Shown: in pieces, positions 46,150-54,520 of the stretch
How positions within the stretch are numbered: the stretch's first letter is position 1
How the letters are laid out: every line of letters begins with the position of its first letter
NCBI RefSeq assembly: GCF_024138395.1
Contig: NZ_JAMYDU010000018.1
Span: 1-64,000, forward strand
Length of the DNA stretch: 64,000 bases
Reading direction: 5' to 3'
DNA from: Pseudomonas mandelii
GTDB lineage: Bacteria > Pseudomonadota > Gammaproteobacteria > Pseudomonadales > Pseudomonadaceae
Notes under the pieces: model-generated
What the model was told of the DNA's origin: nothing
What the model saw: the letters and a program-made list of their open reading frames with translations, nothing else
Databases searched by the model: none
Program-made: the position numbers and the translations under genes

Positions 46150-46188
46150 AAGAGCACAAGCCTGGTTCTTCCAGGCTTCGTGCTATCA
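46150..46188 (+). other. Stable hairpin in the eno-ftsB gap
   Basis: GAGCACAAGCCTGG and CCAGGCTTCGTGCT form a long stem with a small interior mismatch around a TTCTT loop. There is no following U-run. A smaller GACAC/GTGTC stem lies just before it. Confidence 0.4.
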
Positions 46189-46242
46189 GAAGCTTCAAAG
46201 TTTTGGCATGGCTGTCTTTTTTCACTGGATACCTGATATTCG

Positions 46243-46521
46243 ATGCGCAGTCCCAATTGGTTGTTCCTCGTCTTGCTCTTGCTGCTGGCCGGCCTGCAGT
46301 ACCGCCTGTGGGTGGGTAATGGCAGTCTGGCGCAAGTGGCCGAGCTGAAGCAGCAGATTGCGGATCAACACGCCGAGAACGAGGCGTTGCTGGAGCGCAA
46401 TCGGGTGATGGACGCCGAAGTCAGCGAATTGAAAAAGGGCATGGAAACCGTTGAAGAACGGGCTCGCCATGAGTTGGGCATGGTCAAGGACGGTGAAACC
46501 CTTTACCAGTTGGCCCAATGA
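46243..46521 (+). CDS. ftsB: Cell division protein FtsB
   Basis: Small bitopic divisome protein that forms a complex with FtsL and FtsQ and helps activate FtsWI. 92 residues: short cytoplasmic N-terminus, membrane helix (about 5-20, WLFLVLLLLLAGLQYRLW), then a periplasmic coiled coil (AEVSELKKGMETVEERARHELGMV) ending with the DGETLYQ motif. Typical placing between eno and ispD; four-base overlap with ispD. Confidence 0.94.
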   Translation: MRSPNWLFLVLLLLLAGLQYRLWVGNGSLAQVAELKQQIADQHAENEALLERNRVMDAEVSELKKGMETVEERARHELGMVKDGETLYQLAQ

Positions 46522-47225
46522 TTAATTCGTTACCGGCCTTCTGGGCCGTGATTCCTGCCGCGGGTGTCGGTGCCCGTATGGCCGCGGACCGTCCCAAGCA
46601 ATACTTGCAACTGGGCGGGCGTACTATTCTCGAACACAGCCTCGGCTGTTTCCTCGATCATCCGGCCCTGAAGGGGTTGGTGGTCAGTCTTGCAATCGAT
46701 GATCCTTACTGGCCGAACCTGGCGTGCGCTGCCGATCCGCGTATTCAGCGGGTTGAAGGTGGCGCCGAGCGCTCCGGGTCGGTGCTCAATGCCTTGCTGC
46801 ATCTGCATGCCCAAGGCGCTGACGATGAGGATTGGGTGTTGGTTCACGATGCCGCACGACCGAATCTGGCACGTGATGATCTCGATAAATTGCTCAGTGA
46901 GCTGGCCGACGATCCGGTAGGCGGTCTGTTGGCCGTGCCTGCGCGCGATACCCTCAAACGGGTCGACAAGCACGGGCGAGTACTGGAAACGGTGGATCGC
47001 AGCGTGATCTGGCAAGCGTATACGCCGCAAATGTTTCGCCTTGGCGCGTTGCATCGGGCATTGGCGGACAGTCTGGTGGCGGACGTTATCGTCACCGACG
47101 AAGCCTCGGCCATGGAGTGGTCAGGCCAGGCGCCGCGCTTGATTGAAGGGCGATCCGATAACATCAAAGTCACTCGCCCTGAAGACCTTGAGTGGTTGCG
47201 TCAGCGTTGGGCTAACCGCCGCTGA
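46518..47225 (+). CDS. ispD: 2-C-methyl-D-erythritol 4-phosphate cytidylyltransferase IspD
   Basis: Third MEP-pathway step, forms CDP-ME from MEP and CTP. 235 residues; CTP-binding AVIPAAGVGARMAADRPKQYL (8-28), VLVHDAARPNLARDDLD near 108, and a Thr/Asp site near DTLKRVD. In many bacteria it is followed by or fused to ispF; here formaldehyde-detoxification genes separate the two. Confidence 0.96.
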   Translation: MINSLPAFWAVIPAAGVGARMAADRPKQYLQLGGRTILEHSLGCFLDHPALKGLVVSLAIDDPYWPNLACAADPRIQRVEGGAERSGSVLNALLHLHAQGADDEDWVLVHDAARPNLARDDLDKLLSELADDPVGGLLAVPARDTLKRVDKHGRVLETVDRSVIWQAYTPQMFRLGALHRALADSLVADVIVTDEASAMEWSGQAPRLIEGRSDNIKVTRPEDLEWLRQRWANRR

Positions 47226-47251
47226 TTGACGTTGTTTCTGCGTTGCCCTCA

Positions 47252-47347
47252 ATCGCGAGCAAGCTCGCTCCCACAGGGTTCTATGGTGTTCACAAGTTTT
47301 GAGGTCGACTCCGCTCACTGTGGGAGCGAGCTTGCTCGCGATAGCGG
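47252..47347. repeat. REP-type palindrome pair
   Basis: Left arm ATCGCGAGCAAGCTCGCTCC and right arm TGTGGGAGCGAGCTTGCTCG face each other across about 45 bases. The arms are in the opposite order from the other pairs in this window (tail to tail). Lies between convergent ispD and the LysR gene. Confidence 0.85.
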
Positions 47348-47388
47348 TAGTTCAGACAACCGACATCTCGCTGAACGCCGGCAAGCTC

Positions 47389-48285
47389 CTAGCTTCGGTA
47401 CTCCGGCCGTTCAGCCAACCCTTCCTTCAAATAATCCACCAACTTGCGCACCTTCGGCGACAGATGCCGTTGCTGCGGATAAAGCGCCCAAACCGCTGTG
47501 TTTGGCGGTTGATGTGCTTCCAGCAGCGAGATCAATTCGCCGTTTTTCAGGTATTCCAGCACGTAGTAATCCGGCAACTGACACAACCCCACCCCTTGTA
47601 ATGCGGCATCCAGCACTGCCTGCCCACTGTTGCAGCGCCAGTTTCCCTGCACTCGCTGGGAAAATTCCCGCCCGTTCTGTTCCAGTTGCCAGATGTCCGA
47701 GCTACCGATGAGGCAGTTATGGCGACTCAATTCCGACAAGCTATGTGGGCGACCATACCGTTCAAGGTAGGACGGCGAGGCGCACAAGTACATGCGCCGT
47801 GGTGCCAGGCGTGTAGCGACCAATCTTGAATCCTGCAGACGACCGAGGCGGATGGCCAGGTCCAGCCCTTCATGCACCAAGTCGAGCGGGCGGTTGCTCA
47901 ATTCGATGTCGACGCGCAGTTGCGGATACTGCCCCATGAAGCGAGTCACCAGTGGAACGATGAATCGTTCGCCATAGGCCACGGCGCAGGTCATGCGCAG
48001 CATGCCCTTGGGTTCGCTGGTCAGGTCGCCGACAGCGCGCAAGGCTTCTTCGCGACCGTCCTGCAAACGCTGGCAATGCTGCAAAAAGGTTTGCCCGGCC
48101 TCGGTCAGCGTGACCCGGCGGGTGCTGCGATAGAGCAAACGGGTTTGCAGGCGCTCTTCCAGCCGTACGATTTGGCGACTGATGTGAGAGGAAGACACCC
48201 CGAGGCGTTCTGCCGCAGCGGTGAATTGGCTGCACTCGGCCACGGCGACGAATTCATCGATGCCTTCCCAGCGGTTTTCGGACAT
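47389..48285 (-). CDS. gfnR: LysR-family regulator, probable formaldehyde-response (GfnR-like)
   Basis: Transcription regulator of 298 residues: N-terminal winged HTH (EFVAVAECSQFTAAAERLGV with SSSHISRQIVRLEERLQTRLLYRSTRRVTLTEAG) and a type-2 periplasmic-binding-like effector domain (about 90-295). Divergent from adhC with a 107-base gap, the classic LysR layout, so it probably controls adhC-fghA. In P. aeruginosa the regulator at this locus has been called GfnR; that name is carried over by synteny, from memory. Confidence 0.85.
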   Translation of the reverse strand: MSENRWEGIDEFVAVAECSQFTAAAERLGVSSSHISRQIVRLEERLQTRLLYRSTRRVTLTEAGQTFLQHCQRLQDGREEALRAVGDLTSEPKGMLRMTCAVAYGERFIVPLVTRFMGQYPQLRVDIELSNRPLDLVHEGLDLAIRLGRLQDSRLVATRLAPRRMYLCASPSYLERYGRPHSLSELSRHNCLIGSSDIWQLEQNGREFSQRVQGNWRCNSGQAVLDAALQGVGLCQLPDYYVLEYLKNGELISLLEAHQPPNTAVWALYPQQRHLSPKVRKLVDYLKEGLAERPEYRS

Positions 48286-48392
48286 CAGGATTATCCCTGT
48301 ATGGCAATAATGTTTTGCTTTTGCCCTGATTATTCATCGTATGTCGCTGTATTACACTCCTTGTCTCGTTTTTTATTCACTGGAGAAACAGC

Positions 48393-49505
48393 ATGATCAA
48401 GTCGCGCGCCGCCGTTGCCTTCGAGGCCAAGAAACCCCTCGAGATCGTTGAAGTCGATGTCGCCATGCCCAAGGCTGGGGAAGTTCTGCTGCGCGTCGTC
48501 GCCTCCGGTGTTTGCCATACCGATGCCTACACCCTCTCGGGTGCGGACCCGGAAGGTATCTTCCCGTCGATCCTGGGTCACGAAGGTGGCGCGGTGGTCG
48601 AAGCGATCGGTGAGGGTGTGACTTCGGTCGCGGTCGGCGACCATGTGATCCCGCTGTATACCCCCGAATGCGGCAAGTGCAAATTCTGTCTGTCCGGCAA
48701 AACCAACCTCTGTCAAGCGATTCGTGCGACTCAGGGTAAAGGCCTGATGCCGGATGGCACTTCGCGTTTTTCCTACAAGGGCGAAACGATTTTCCACTAC
48801 ATGGGCACCTCGACTTTCTCCGAGTACACCGTGCTGCCGGAAATCTCCGTCGCCAAAATTCCTAAAGAAGCGCCATTGGAAAAAGTCTGCCTGCTGGGTT
48901 GTGGCGTCACCACGGGCATCGGCGCGGTAATCAACACCGCCAAGGTCAAACCGGGTGACACCGTCGCCATCTTCGGCCTGGGCGGCATCGGTCTGTCGGC
49001 TGTGATTGGCGCGGTCAAAGCCAAGGCAGGGCGGATCATCGCCATCGATATCAACCCGGCCAAGTTCGAGATCGCCAAGCAATTGGGCGCTACCGATTGT
49101 GTAAACCCGAAAGACTTCGATCGTCCGATTCAGGAAGTGATCGTCGACATGACCGATGGCGGCGTCGACTTTTCCTTCGAGTGCATCGGCAACGTCCAGT
49201 TGATGCGTGCTGCACTTGAGTGCTGCCACAAAGGTTGGGGGGAGTCGGTGATCATCGGCGTGGCTGGCGCCGGTCAGGAAATCTCTACCCGTCCGTTCCA
49301 ACTGGTGACCGGTCGCGTCTGGCGCGGTTCGGCGTTCGGTGGTGTGCGCGGACGTACCGAGTTGCCGAGCTATGTCGAAATGGCCCAGAGCGGCGAGATT
49401 CCGCTGGATACCTTCATCACCCACACGATGGGCCTGGAAGATATCAACAAGGCCTTTGAGCTGATGCATGAAGGCAAAAGCATCCGTACCGTCATCCATT
49501 TCTGA
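48393..49505 (+). CDS. adhC: S-(hydroxymethyl)glutathione dehydrogenase (class III alcohol dehydrogenase)
   Basis: Oxidises the spontaneous adduct of formaldehyde and glutathione to S-formylglutathione with NAD. 370 residues, zinc MDR fold: catalytic zinc ligands Cys41 (GVCHTD), His63 (GHEGG) and a later Cys in LLGCGVTTG; structural zinc lobe with four Cys in ECGKCKFCLSGKTNLC near 90-107; Rossmann motif FGLGGIGLSAV near 192. Its product is the substrate of the next gene. Also reduces S-nitrosoglutathione in the family. Confidence 0.95.
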   Translation: MIKSRAAVAFEAKKPLEIVEVDVAMPKAGEVLLRVVASGVCHTDAYTLSGADPEGIFPSILGHEGGAVVEAIGEGVTSVAVGDHVIPLYTPECGKCKFCLSGKTNLCQAIRATQGKGLMPDGTSRFSYKGETIFHYMGTSTFSEYTVLPEISVAKIPKEAPLEKVCLLGCGVTTGIGAVINTAKVKPGDTVAIFGLGGIGLSAVIGAVKAKAGRIIAIDINPAKFEIAKQLGATDCVNPKDFDRPIQEVIVDMTDGGVDFSFECIGNVQLMRAALECCHKGWGESVIIGVAGAGQEISTRPFQLVTGRVWRGSAFGGVRGRTELPSYVEMAQSGEIPLDTFITHTMGLEDINKAFELMHEGKSIRTVIHF

Positions 49506-49513
49506 GGTCGGTC

Positions 49514-50359
49514 ATGAGCCTGGAAAATATCTCCTGTCAGAAAAGCTTCGGCGGTTGGCACAAGCGCTACCGGCACCGCTCCGAAGTGCTCGGTTGCGAC
49601 ATGGTGTTTGCCGTGTACCTGCCACCGCAAGCGGAGCAGGGCGGCAAACTGCCGGTGCTGTACTGGTTGTCCGGCCTGACCTGCACCGACGAGAACTTCA
49701 TGCAGAAGGCCGGCGCCATGCGCATGGCCGCCGAGCTGGGGCTGATCATCGTCGCACCGGACACCAGCCCGCGCGGTCCTGATGTGCCGGGTGATCCGGA
49801 TGGCGCCTGGGACTTCGGCCTCGGTGCCGGGTTTTATCTGAATGCCACGCAGGAACCGTGGTCCCGGCACTATCGGATGCATGACTATGTCGTGCAGGAA
49901 TTGCCGGCATTGGTTGAAGCGCATTTCCCGGCATCGGACAAGCGTGGCATCAGCGGTCACTCCATGGGCGGCCACGGCGCGTTGATCTGTGCGTTGCGCA
50001 ATCCGGGGCGTTATCAGTCGGTATCGGCGTTCTCGCCGATCAATAATCCGATTGATTGCCCTTGGGGCCAGAAAGCCTTTTCCCGTTACTTGGGGGAGGA
50101 CCGTTCGAAGTGGCGCGAATGGGATGCCTGTGCATTGATCGCCGAGGCTGACGAGAAGCTGCCGTTGCTGGTCGATCAGGGTGATCGCGATGATTTTCTC
50201 GCCAGCCAGCTCAAGCCTGAAGCCCTGCAACAGGCCGCCAAACTGGCAGGTCATCCGCTGACGTTGCGCCTGCAACCAGGCTACGACCACAGTTATTTCT
50301 TCATCGCCAGCTTCATTGACGACCACTTGCAGCATCACGCACGCGCTCTAGGCGTCTAA
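49514..50359 (+). CDS. fghA: S-formylglutathione hydrolase
   Basis: Esterase D family; hydrolyses S-formylglutathione to formate and glutathione, finishing glutathione-dependent formaldehyde detoxification. 281 residues, alpha/beta hydrolase: oxyanion region YWLSGLTCTDENF near 50, nucleophile Ser150 in SGHSMGGHG, catalytic Asp near DQGDRDDFL and His in YDHSYFFIASF. Eight bases after adhC, so operonic. Followed by an intrinsic terminator. Confidence 0.95.
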   Translation: MSLENISCQKSFGGWHKRYRHRSEVLGCDMVFAVYLPPQAEQGGKLPVLYWLSGLTCTDENFMQKAGAMRMAAELGLIIVAPDTSPRGPDVPGDPDGAWDFGLGAGFYLNATQEPWSRHYRMHDYVVQELPALVEAHFPASDKRGISGHSMGGHGALICALRNPGRYQSVSAFSPINNPIDCPWGQKAFSRYLGEDRSKWREWDACALIAEADEKLPLLVDQGDRDDFLASQLKPEALQQAAKLAGHPLTLRLQPGYDHSYFFIASFIDDHLQHHARALGV

Positions 50360-50372
50360 TGCAGGTAGAATC

Positions 50373-50402
50373 ACGCCCTGACAAAAATCGGGGCGTTTTT
50401 TT
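50373..50402 (+). terminator. Intrinsic terminator abutting the ispF start
   Basis: ACGCCCTGA and TCGGGGCGT pair (9 bp with one wobble) around CAAAAA, followed by seven Ts. The T-run ends directly at the ispF ATG, so the terminator of adhC-fghA overlaps the ispF translation-initiation region. Confidence 0.75.
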
Positions 50403-50876
50403 ATGCGTATTGGCCACGGCTACGATGTGCACCGTTTCGCTGAAGGCGATTTCATCACTCTGGGCGGCGTGCGGATTGCACACAGCTTCGGGCTGCTCGC
50501 CCATTCCGACGGTGATGTCCTGCTGCACGCCTTGAGCGATGCCTTGCTAGGCGCCGCCGCACTGGGTGATATCGGCAAGCACTTCCCGGACACCGACCCG
50601 CAATTCAAGGGCGCCGACAGCCGTGTGCTGTTGCGTCACGTTGTCGCGCTGATCCACGCCAAGGGCTGGAAAGTCGGCAACGTCGATAACACCATCGTCG
50701 CCCAGGCCCCGAAAATGGCCCCGCATATCGAATCGATGCGCGCGCTGATTGCCGCGGATCTTCAAGTTGAGTTGGATCAAGTGAACGTGAAAGCTACCAC
50801 CACCGAAAAGCTCGGCTTTGTCGGTCGCAAAGAGGGTATTGCCGTGCACTCCGTTGCCCTGTTGCTGCGCGCATGA
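50403..50876 (+). CDS. ispF: 2-C-methyl-D-erythritol 2,4-cyclodiphosphate synthase IspF
   Basis: Fifth MEP-pathway step. 157 residues; metal ligands Asp8 and His10 in RIGHGYDVHRF and the third His in LLAHSDGDVLLHALSDALLGA near 35-55; FPDTDP near 62. The conserved N-terminus fixes the start at 50403, yet the seven bases before it are all T. The nearest purine-rich stretch (GGGGCG) sits in the 3' arm of the terminator hairpin. Four-base overlap with truD. Confidence 0.96.
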   Translation: MRIGHGYDVHRFAEGDFITLGGVRIAHSFGLLAHSDGDVLLHALSDALLGAAALGDIGKHFPDTDPQFKGADSRVLLRHVVALIHAKGWKVGNVDNTIVAQAPKMAPHIESMRALIAADLQVELDQVNVKATTTEKLGFVGRKEGIAVHSVALLLRA

Positions 50877-51931
50877 ACGAACTGCAATTGCTCGGCCCGC
50901 GGGCCTATGGTGAGTCTCTTGGCAGCGCTGTACTGAAAGCCACCGCAGAAGATTTTCAGGTCGATGAGGTGCTTGATATCCCCCTCAGTGGTGATGGCGA
51001 ACACCTGTGGATCTGGGTGGAAAAGCGCGGTCTGAATACCGAAGAAGCGGCACGGCGCATCGCCAAGGCGGCGGGTGTGCCGTTGCGCACCGTCAGCTAT
51101 GCCGGCCTCAAGGACCGTCAGGCGCTGACGCGTCAGTGGTTCAGCGTGCAACTGCCGGGCAAGGCTGATCCTGATCTGTCGGCGGCGGAAAACGATACGC
51201 TGAAAATCCTCAAGACCGGTCGGCATAAACGCAAACTGCAACGCGGTGCCCACTCGGCCAACGGCTTCACTTTGCGCCTTACTCAATTCACTGGCGACAA
51301 GGCGGCGATCGAAGAGCGTCTGCAACTGATCGCCAAGCAAGGTATTCCCAATTATTTCGGCGCCCAGCGATTCGGCTTTGATGGTGGCAACGTCGTCGAC
51401 GCTCGTGCCTGGGCGGCGCGCAAGGCCTTGCCGGAGCAACGCAATGTACGTTCGCGTCTGCTCTCTACTGCTCGTAGTTTTTTGTTTAACCAGGTGTTGG
51501 CGGCGCGTGTTGCCGATGGCACCTGGCAGCGCGCTCAGGTGGGCGATCTGCTGGCGTTCACCGACAGCCGCAGTTTTTTCCCGGCAGGTGTTGCCGAATG
51601 CAGCGACCCGCGCCTGGCGATTCTCGACCTGCACCCGACCGGCCCGCAGTGGGGCGAGGGTGACTCGCCGACGTCAGGCGCAGTCCATGAACTGGAGCAG
51701 GCAATCGCCGCGCGCGAAGCGGATTTGCGCGATTGGTTGATTAACGCCGGAATGAGCCACGAACGTCGCATCCTGCGGCTGCCCATTGGCGGGTTGACGT
51801 GGCATTATCCCCAGCCTGACATTCTGCAACTGGAATTCGTCCTGCCGGCCGGATGCTTCGCCACCGTATTGGTGCGTGAACTCGTCGATCTGGTGCCGGT
51901 GGGGCAGACGGACAGCCCATGCGTATTCTGA
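50873..51931 (+). CDS. truD: tRNA pseudouridine(13) synthase TruD
   Basis: Makes pseudouridine 13 in tRNA-Glu. 352 residues with catalytic Asp81 in YAGLKDRQALTRQWFSVQ, ANGFTLRLTQF near 127 and PNYFGAQRFGFDGGNV near 155. An inserted TRUD domain follows (about 160-300). Starts in the ispF stop and its end overlaps surE by 13 bases, the ispF-truD-surE-pcm-nlpD-rpoS order known from pseudomonads. Confidence 0.95.
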   Translation: MNELQLLGPRAYGESLGSAVLKATAEDFQVDEVLDIPLSGDGEHLWIWVEKRGLNTEEAARRIAKAAGVPLRTVSYAGLKDRQALTRQWFSVQLPGKADPDLSAAENDTLKILKTGRHKRKLQRGAHSANGFTLRLTQFTGDKAAIEERLQLIAKQGIPNYFGAQRFGFDGGNVVDARAWAARKALPEQRNVRSRLLSTARSFLFNQVLAARVADGTWQRAQVGDLLAFTDSRSFFPAGVAECSDPRLAILDLHPTGPQWGEGDSPTSGAVHELEQAIAAREADLRDWLINAGMSHERRILRLPIGGLTWHYPQPDILQLEFVLPAGCFATVLVRELVDLVPVGQTDSPCVF

Positions 51932-52668
51932 TTTCTAACGACGATGGGGTAACCGCACCCGGTCTCGCCGCGCTTTATGCTGCGCTGGCGGATTACACCG
52001 AATGCGTGGTTATCGCCCCGGACCAGGACAAAAGCGGCGCCAGCAGCTCGCTGACGCTCGACCGTCCGTTGCACCCGCAAACCCTGGCCAACGGCTTTAT
52101 CAGCCTCAACGGCACACCCACCGACTGCGTGCACCTGGGCCTTAACGGCTTGCTGGAACTCGAGCCGGACATGGTGGTTTCCGGCATCAACCTGGGTGCG
52201 AACCTGGGGGACGACGTGCTGTATTCCGGCACTGTAGCGGCGGCCCTCGAGGGGCGTTTCCTTGGGCGTCCTTCGTTCGCCTTTTCATTCGTCTCACGGC
52301 AAGTAGAGAACCTTCCCACAGCCGCCTATTTTGCGCGCAAACTGGTAGAGGCCCATGCGGACCTCGATCTGCCCCCGCGCACGGTACTGAACGTGAACAT
52401 TCCCAACTTGCCGCTGGAACACATCCGCGGTATTCAGCTGACCCGCCTCGGCCATCGCGCCCGCGCCGCGGCACCGATGAAAGTGGTCGACCCGCGCGGT
52501 AAGTCCGGTTACTGGATCGCCGCGGCGGGGGACGCTGAAGATGGCGGCCCGGGTACCGATTTCCATGCGGTGATGCAAGGCTATGTTTCAATCACGCCAT
52601 TGCAACTGGATCGCACCTTTAATGATGCCTTCAGAAGTCTCGATGGCTGGCTGGAGGGTCTGCGTTAA
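51919..52668 (+). CDS. surE: 5'/3'-nucleotidase SurE
   Basis: Metal-dependent nucleoside-monophosphate phosphatase linked to stationary-phase survival. 249 residues; metal site ISNDDGVTAPG (Asp8, Asp9) and SGINLGANLGDDVLYSGTV near 92-110; STSLTLDRPL-like 'GASSSLTLDRPL' near 39. Coupled to truD and pcm; sits in the stationary-phase rpoS locus. Confidence 0.96.
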   Translation: MRILISNDDGVTAPGLAALYAALADYTECVVIAPDQDKSGASSSLTLDRPLHPQTLANGFISLNGTPTDCVHLGLNGLLELEPDMVVSGINLGANLGDDVLYSGTVAAALEGRFLGRPSFAFSFVSRQVENLPTAAYFARKLVEAHADLDLPPRTVLNVNIPNLPLEHIRGIQLTRLGHRARAAAPMKVVDPRGKSGYWIAAAGDAEDGGPGTDFHAVMQGYVSITPLQLDRTFNDAFRSLDGWLEGLR

Positions 52669-53345
52669 TGGCTCGTGAACAAGATCATATTCTGCATCGC
52701 GGTATCGGGATGACCTCTCAACGGACCCGTGAGCGTCTGATTCAGCGCCTCTATGAAGAGGGGATCTCCAACGCCAAGGTACTGGAAGTCATCCGTCGCA
52801 CCCCGCGTCACCTGTTCGTCGATGAGGCACTGGCTCATCGTGCCTATGAAGATACAGCGCTGCCGATCGGCCATAACCAGACCATCTCCCAGCCTTATAT
52901 GGTGGCGCGCATGAGCGAGCTGCTGCTGGAAGCGGGGCCGCTGGACAAGGTGCTGGAAATCGGCACCGGTTCGGGTTACCAGACGGCCGTGCTGTCGCAA
53001 TTGGTCGAGCGGGTTTTTTCCGTGGAGCGCATCAAGGTGCTGCAAGACCGGGCCAAGGAGCGCCTGGTGGAACTGAACCTGCGCAACGTGGTATTTCGCT
53101 GGGGCGATGGTTGGGAAGGCTGGCCGGCACTGGCGCCTTACAACGGCATCATCGTCACCGCCGTGGCCACCGACGTGCCTCAGGCACTGCTCGATCAGTT
53201 GGCACCGGGTGGGCGATTGGTGATTCCGGTCGGCTCCGGTGAAGTTCAACAATTGATGTTGATCATCCGTGAAGAACAGGGCTTTTCCAGACGTGTTCTG
53301 GGGGCGGTGCGCTTTGTGCCATTGCTCAACGGGCCGTTGGCCTGA
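52668..53345 (+). CDS. pcm: Protein-L-isoaspartate O-methyltransferase
   Basis: SAM-dependent repair of isoaspartyl residues in aged proteins. 225 residues from the ATG on the surE stop; an internal ATG at 52710 would give the more common ~211-residue form. Motifs: DTALPIGHNQTISQPYMVA near 63-81 and SAM-binding VLEIGTGSGYQTAVLSQL near 95-112. Followed by a 211-base gap before nlpD in which nothing else is seen. Confidence 0.95.
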   Translation: MAREQDHILHRGIGMTSQRTRERLIQRLYEEGISNAKVLEVIRRTPRHLFVDEALAHRAYEDTALPIGHNQTISQPYMVARMSELLLEAGPLDKVLEIGTGSGYQTAVLSQLVERVFSVERIKVLQDRAKERLVELNLRNVVFRWGDGWEGWPALAPYNGIIVTAVATDVPQALLDQLAPGGRLVIPVGSGEVQQLMLIIREEQGFSRRVLGAVRFVPLLNGPLA

Positions 53346-53556
53346 GCATTTGTTTAAGCGCGCTGAATTCTCTTCGATTGCCCGGGTCTTACAGCGGCAT
53401 CGATTGGTTAAACGCAATTCATCGTCTGACAGCAAACGTGTGCGCGAAGCGAATCCGCTTCATTAAAGGTAAAGCCTGTTCGGTCCGTTATACATGCGAC
53501 AGTTCGTGCCGGAGCACGGCAATTCATATTTTCAGCCACCACAAAGGGAGCGGCGG

Positions 53557-54414
53557 GTGAGTCTCACAGTCATTGCGCAGCGAATGGGTATAACGAGCTT
53601 TCAGCGTCTGGTGACTGGCCTTGTCTTGAGTACCTTGCTGGTCGGATGTTCCAGCACCAAATCAGGGAGTGCGAGCGTCGTCGATCGCAACAATGCGGTC
53701 GCCCAGCGTCCGGCCGTCACCACCGGCCAGTATGTTGTTCGCCCCAAGGACACTTTGTTCTCCATCGCTTTTCGCTACGGTTGGGACTACAAAGCCCTCG
53801 CGGCACGGAACAACATTCCTACGCCTTACACGATCCATCCGGGTCAGACGATTCGCTTCGACGGTCGCAGCGGTTCAACGCCGACGGCGGTAGTGAGTTC
53901 GTCCAGTTCCTCGCCTTCGTCGTCGAGTAAAACCACGGTGATTCGGCGTCAGGCAAATGGCGCGACGACCAGCACAACAGTGCTTGCACCGTCCGTCGCC
54001 AACAAGCCGGCACCCGTTCCACTGCCTCCCGCCGGTCCAGCCCCGACGGGCTGGGGGTGGCCTTCTAATGGCATTCTGATTGGTAAATTCTCTTCAAACG
54101 GTAGTTTGAATAAAGGAATTGATATCGCCGGAGATTTGGGACAGCCTGTTTTAGCTGCGTCTGATGGGACGGTGGTATACGCCGGGAGTGGCTTAAGGGG
54201 CTACGGCGAATTAGTCATCATCAAACACAGCGATACCTACGTCAGTGCCTACGGACATAACCGCAGGCTGTTGGTTCGGGAGGGGCAGCAGGTCAAAGTC
54301 GGACAGACAATTGCCGAAATGGGGTCAACGGGTACAGACCGGGTGAAGCTGCATTTTGAGATTCGCCGACAAGGTAAACCAGTAGATCCGCTGCAGTTCC
54401 TGCCACGTCGTTGA
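53557..54414 (+). CDS. nlpD: Lipoprotein NlpD (LysM + degenerate LytM)
   Basis: Outer-membrane lipoprotein that activates the cell-separation amidase AmiC. 285 residues from the GTG at 53557, which has an AAAGGGAG ribosome site; an in-frame ATG at 53494 gives an implausible N-terminus. Lipobox LVGC near residue 28; LysM domain (about 50-95, GQYVVRPKDTLFSIAFRYGW); Ser/Pro-rich linker; C-terminal M23 domain. The usual zinc ligands are lost: NKGID instead of HxGxD, and KLHFEIR instead of HLHFE, so it should not cut peptidoglycan itself. The rpoS promoter usually lies inside this gene. Confidence 0.94.
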   Translation: MSLTVIAQRMGITSFQRLVTGLVLSTLLVGCSSTKSGSASVVDRNNAVAQRPAVTTGQYVVRPKDTLFSIAFRYGWDYKALAARNNIPTPYTIHPGQTIRFDGRSGSTPTAVVSSSSSSPSSSSKTTVIRRQANGATTSTTVLAPSVANKPAPVPLPPAGPAPTGWGWPSNGILIGKFSSNGSLNKGIDIAGDLGQPVLAASDGTVVYAGSGLRGYGELVIIKHSDTYVSAYGHNRRLLVREGQQVKVGQTIAEMGSTGTDRVKLHFEIRRQGKPVDPLQFLPRR

Positions 54415-54424
54415 TTTGTTAGCC

Positions 54425-54455
54425 AGCCTGTTCCGTCACGTAGAGGGAACAGGCT
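54425..54455 (+). other. Hairpin in the nlpD-rpoS gap (rpoS leader)
   Basis: Perfect 10-bp stem AGCCTGTTCC/GGAACAGGCT with an 11-nt loop, 65 bases upstream of the rpoS start and without a U-run. Could affect rpoS mRNA stability or translation. Confidence 0.5.
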
Positions 54456-54520
54456 CCAGCGTTGCCAGGGATAAAGGCGCCGCTTGAGCTTGAGGTCGAA
54501 CTCACCAAAGGACTATAACA

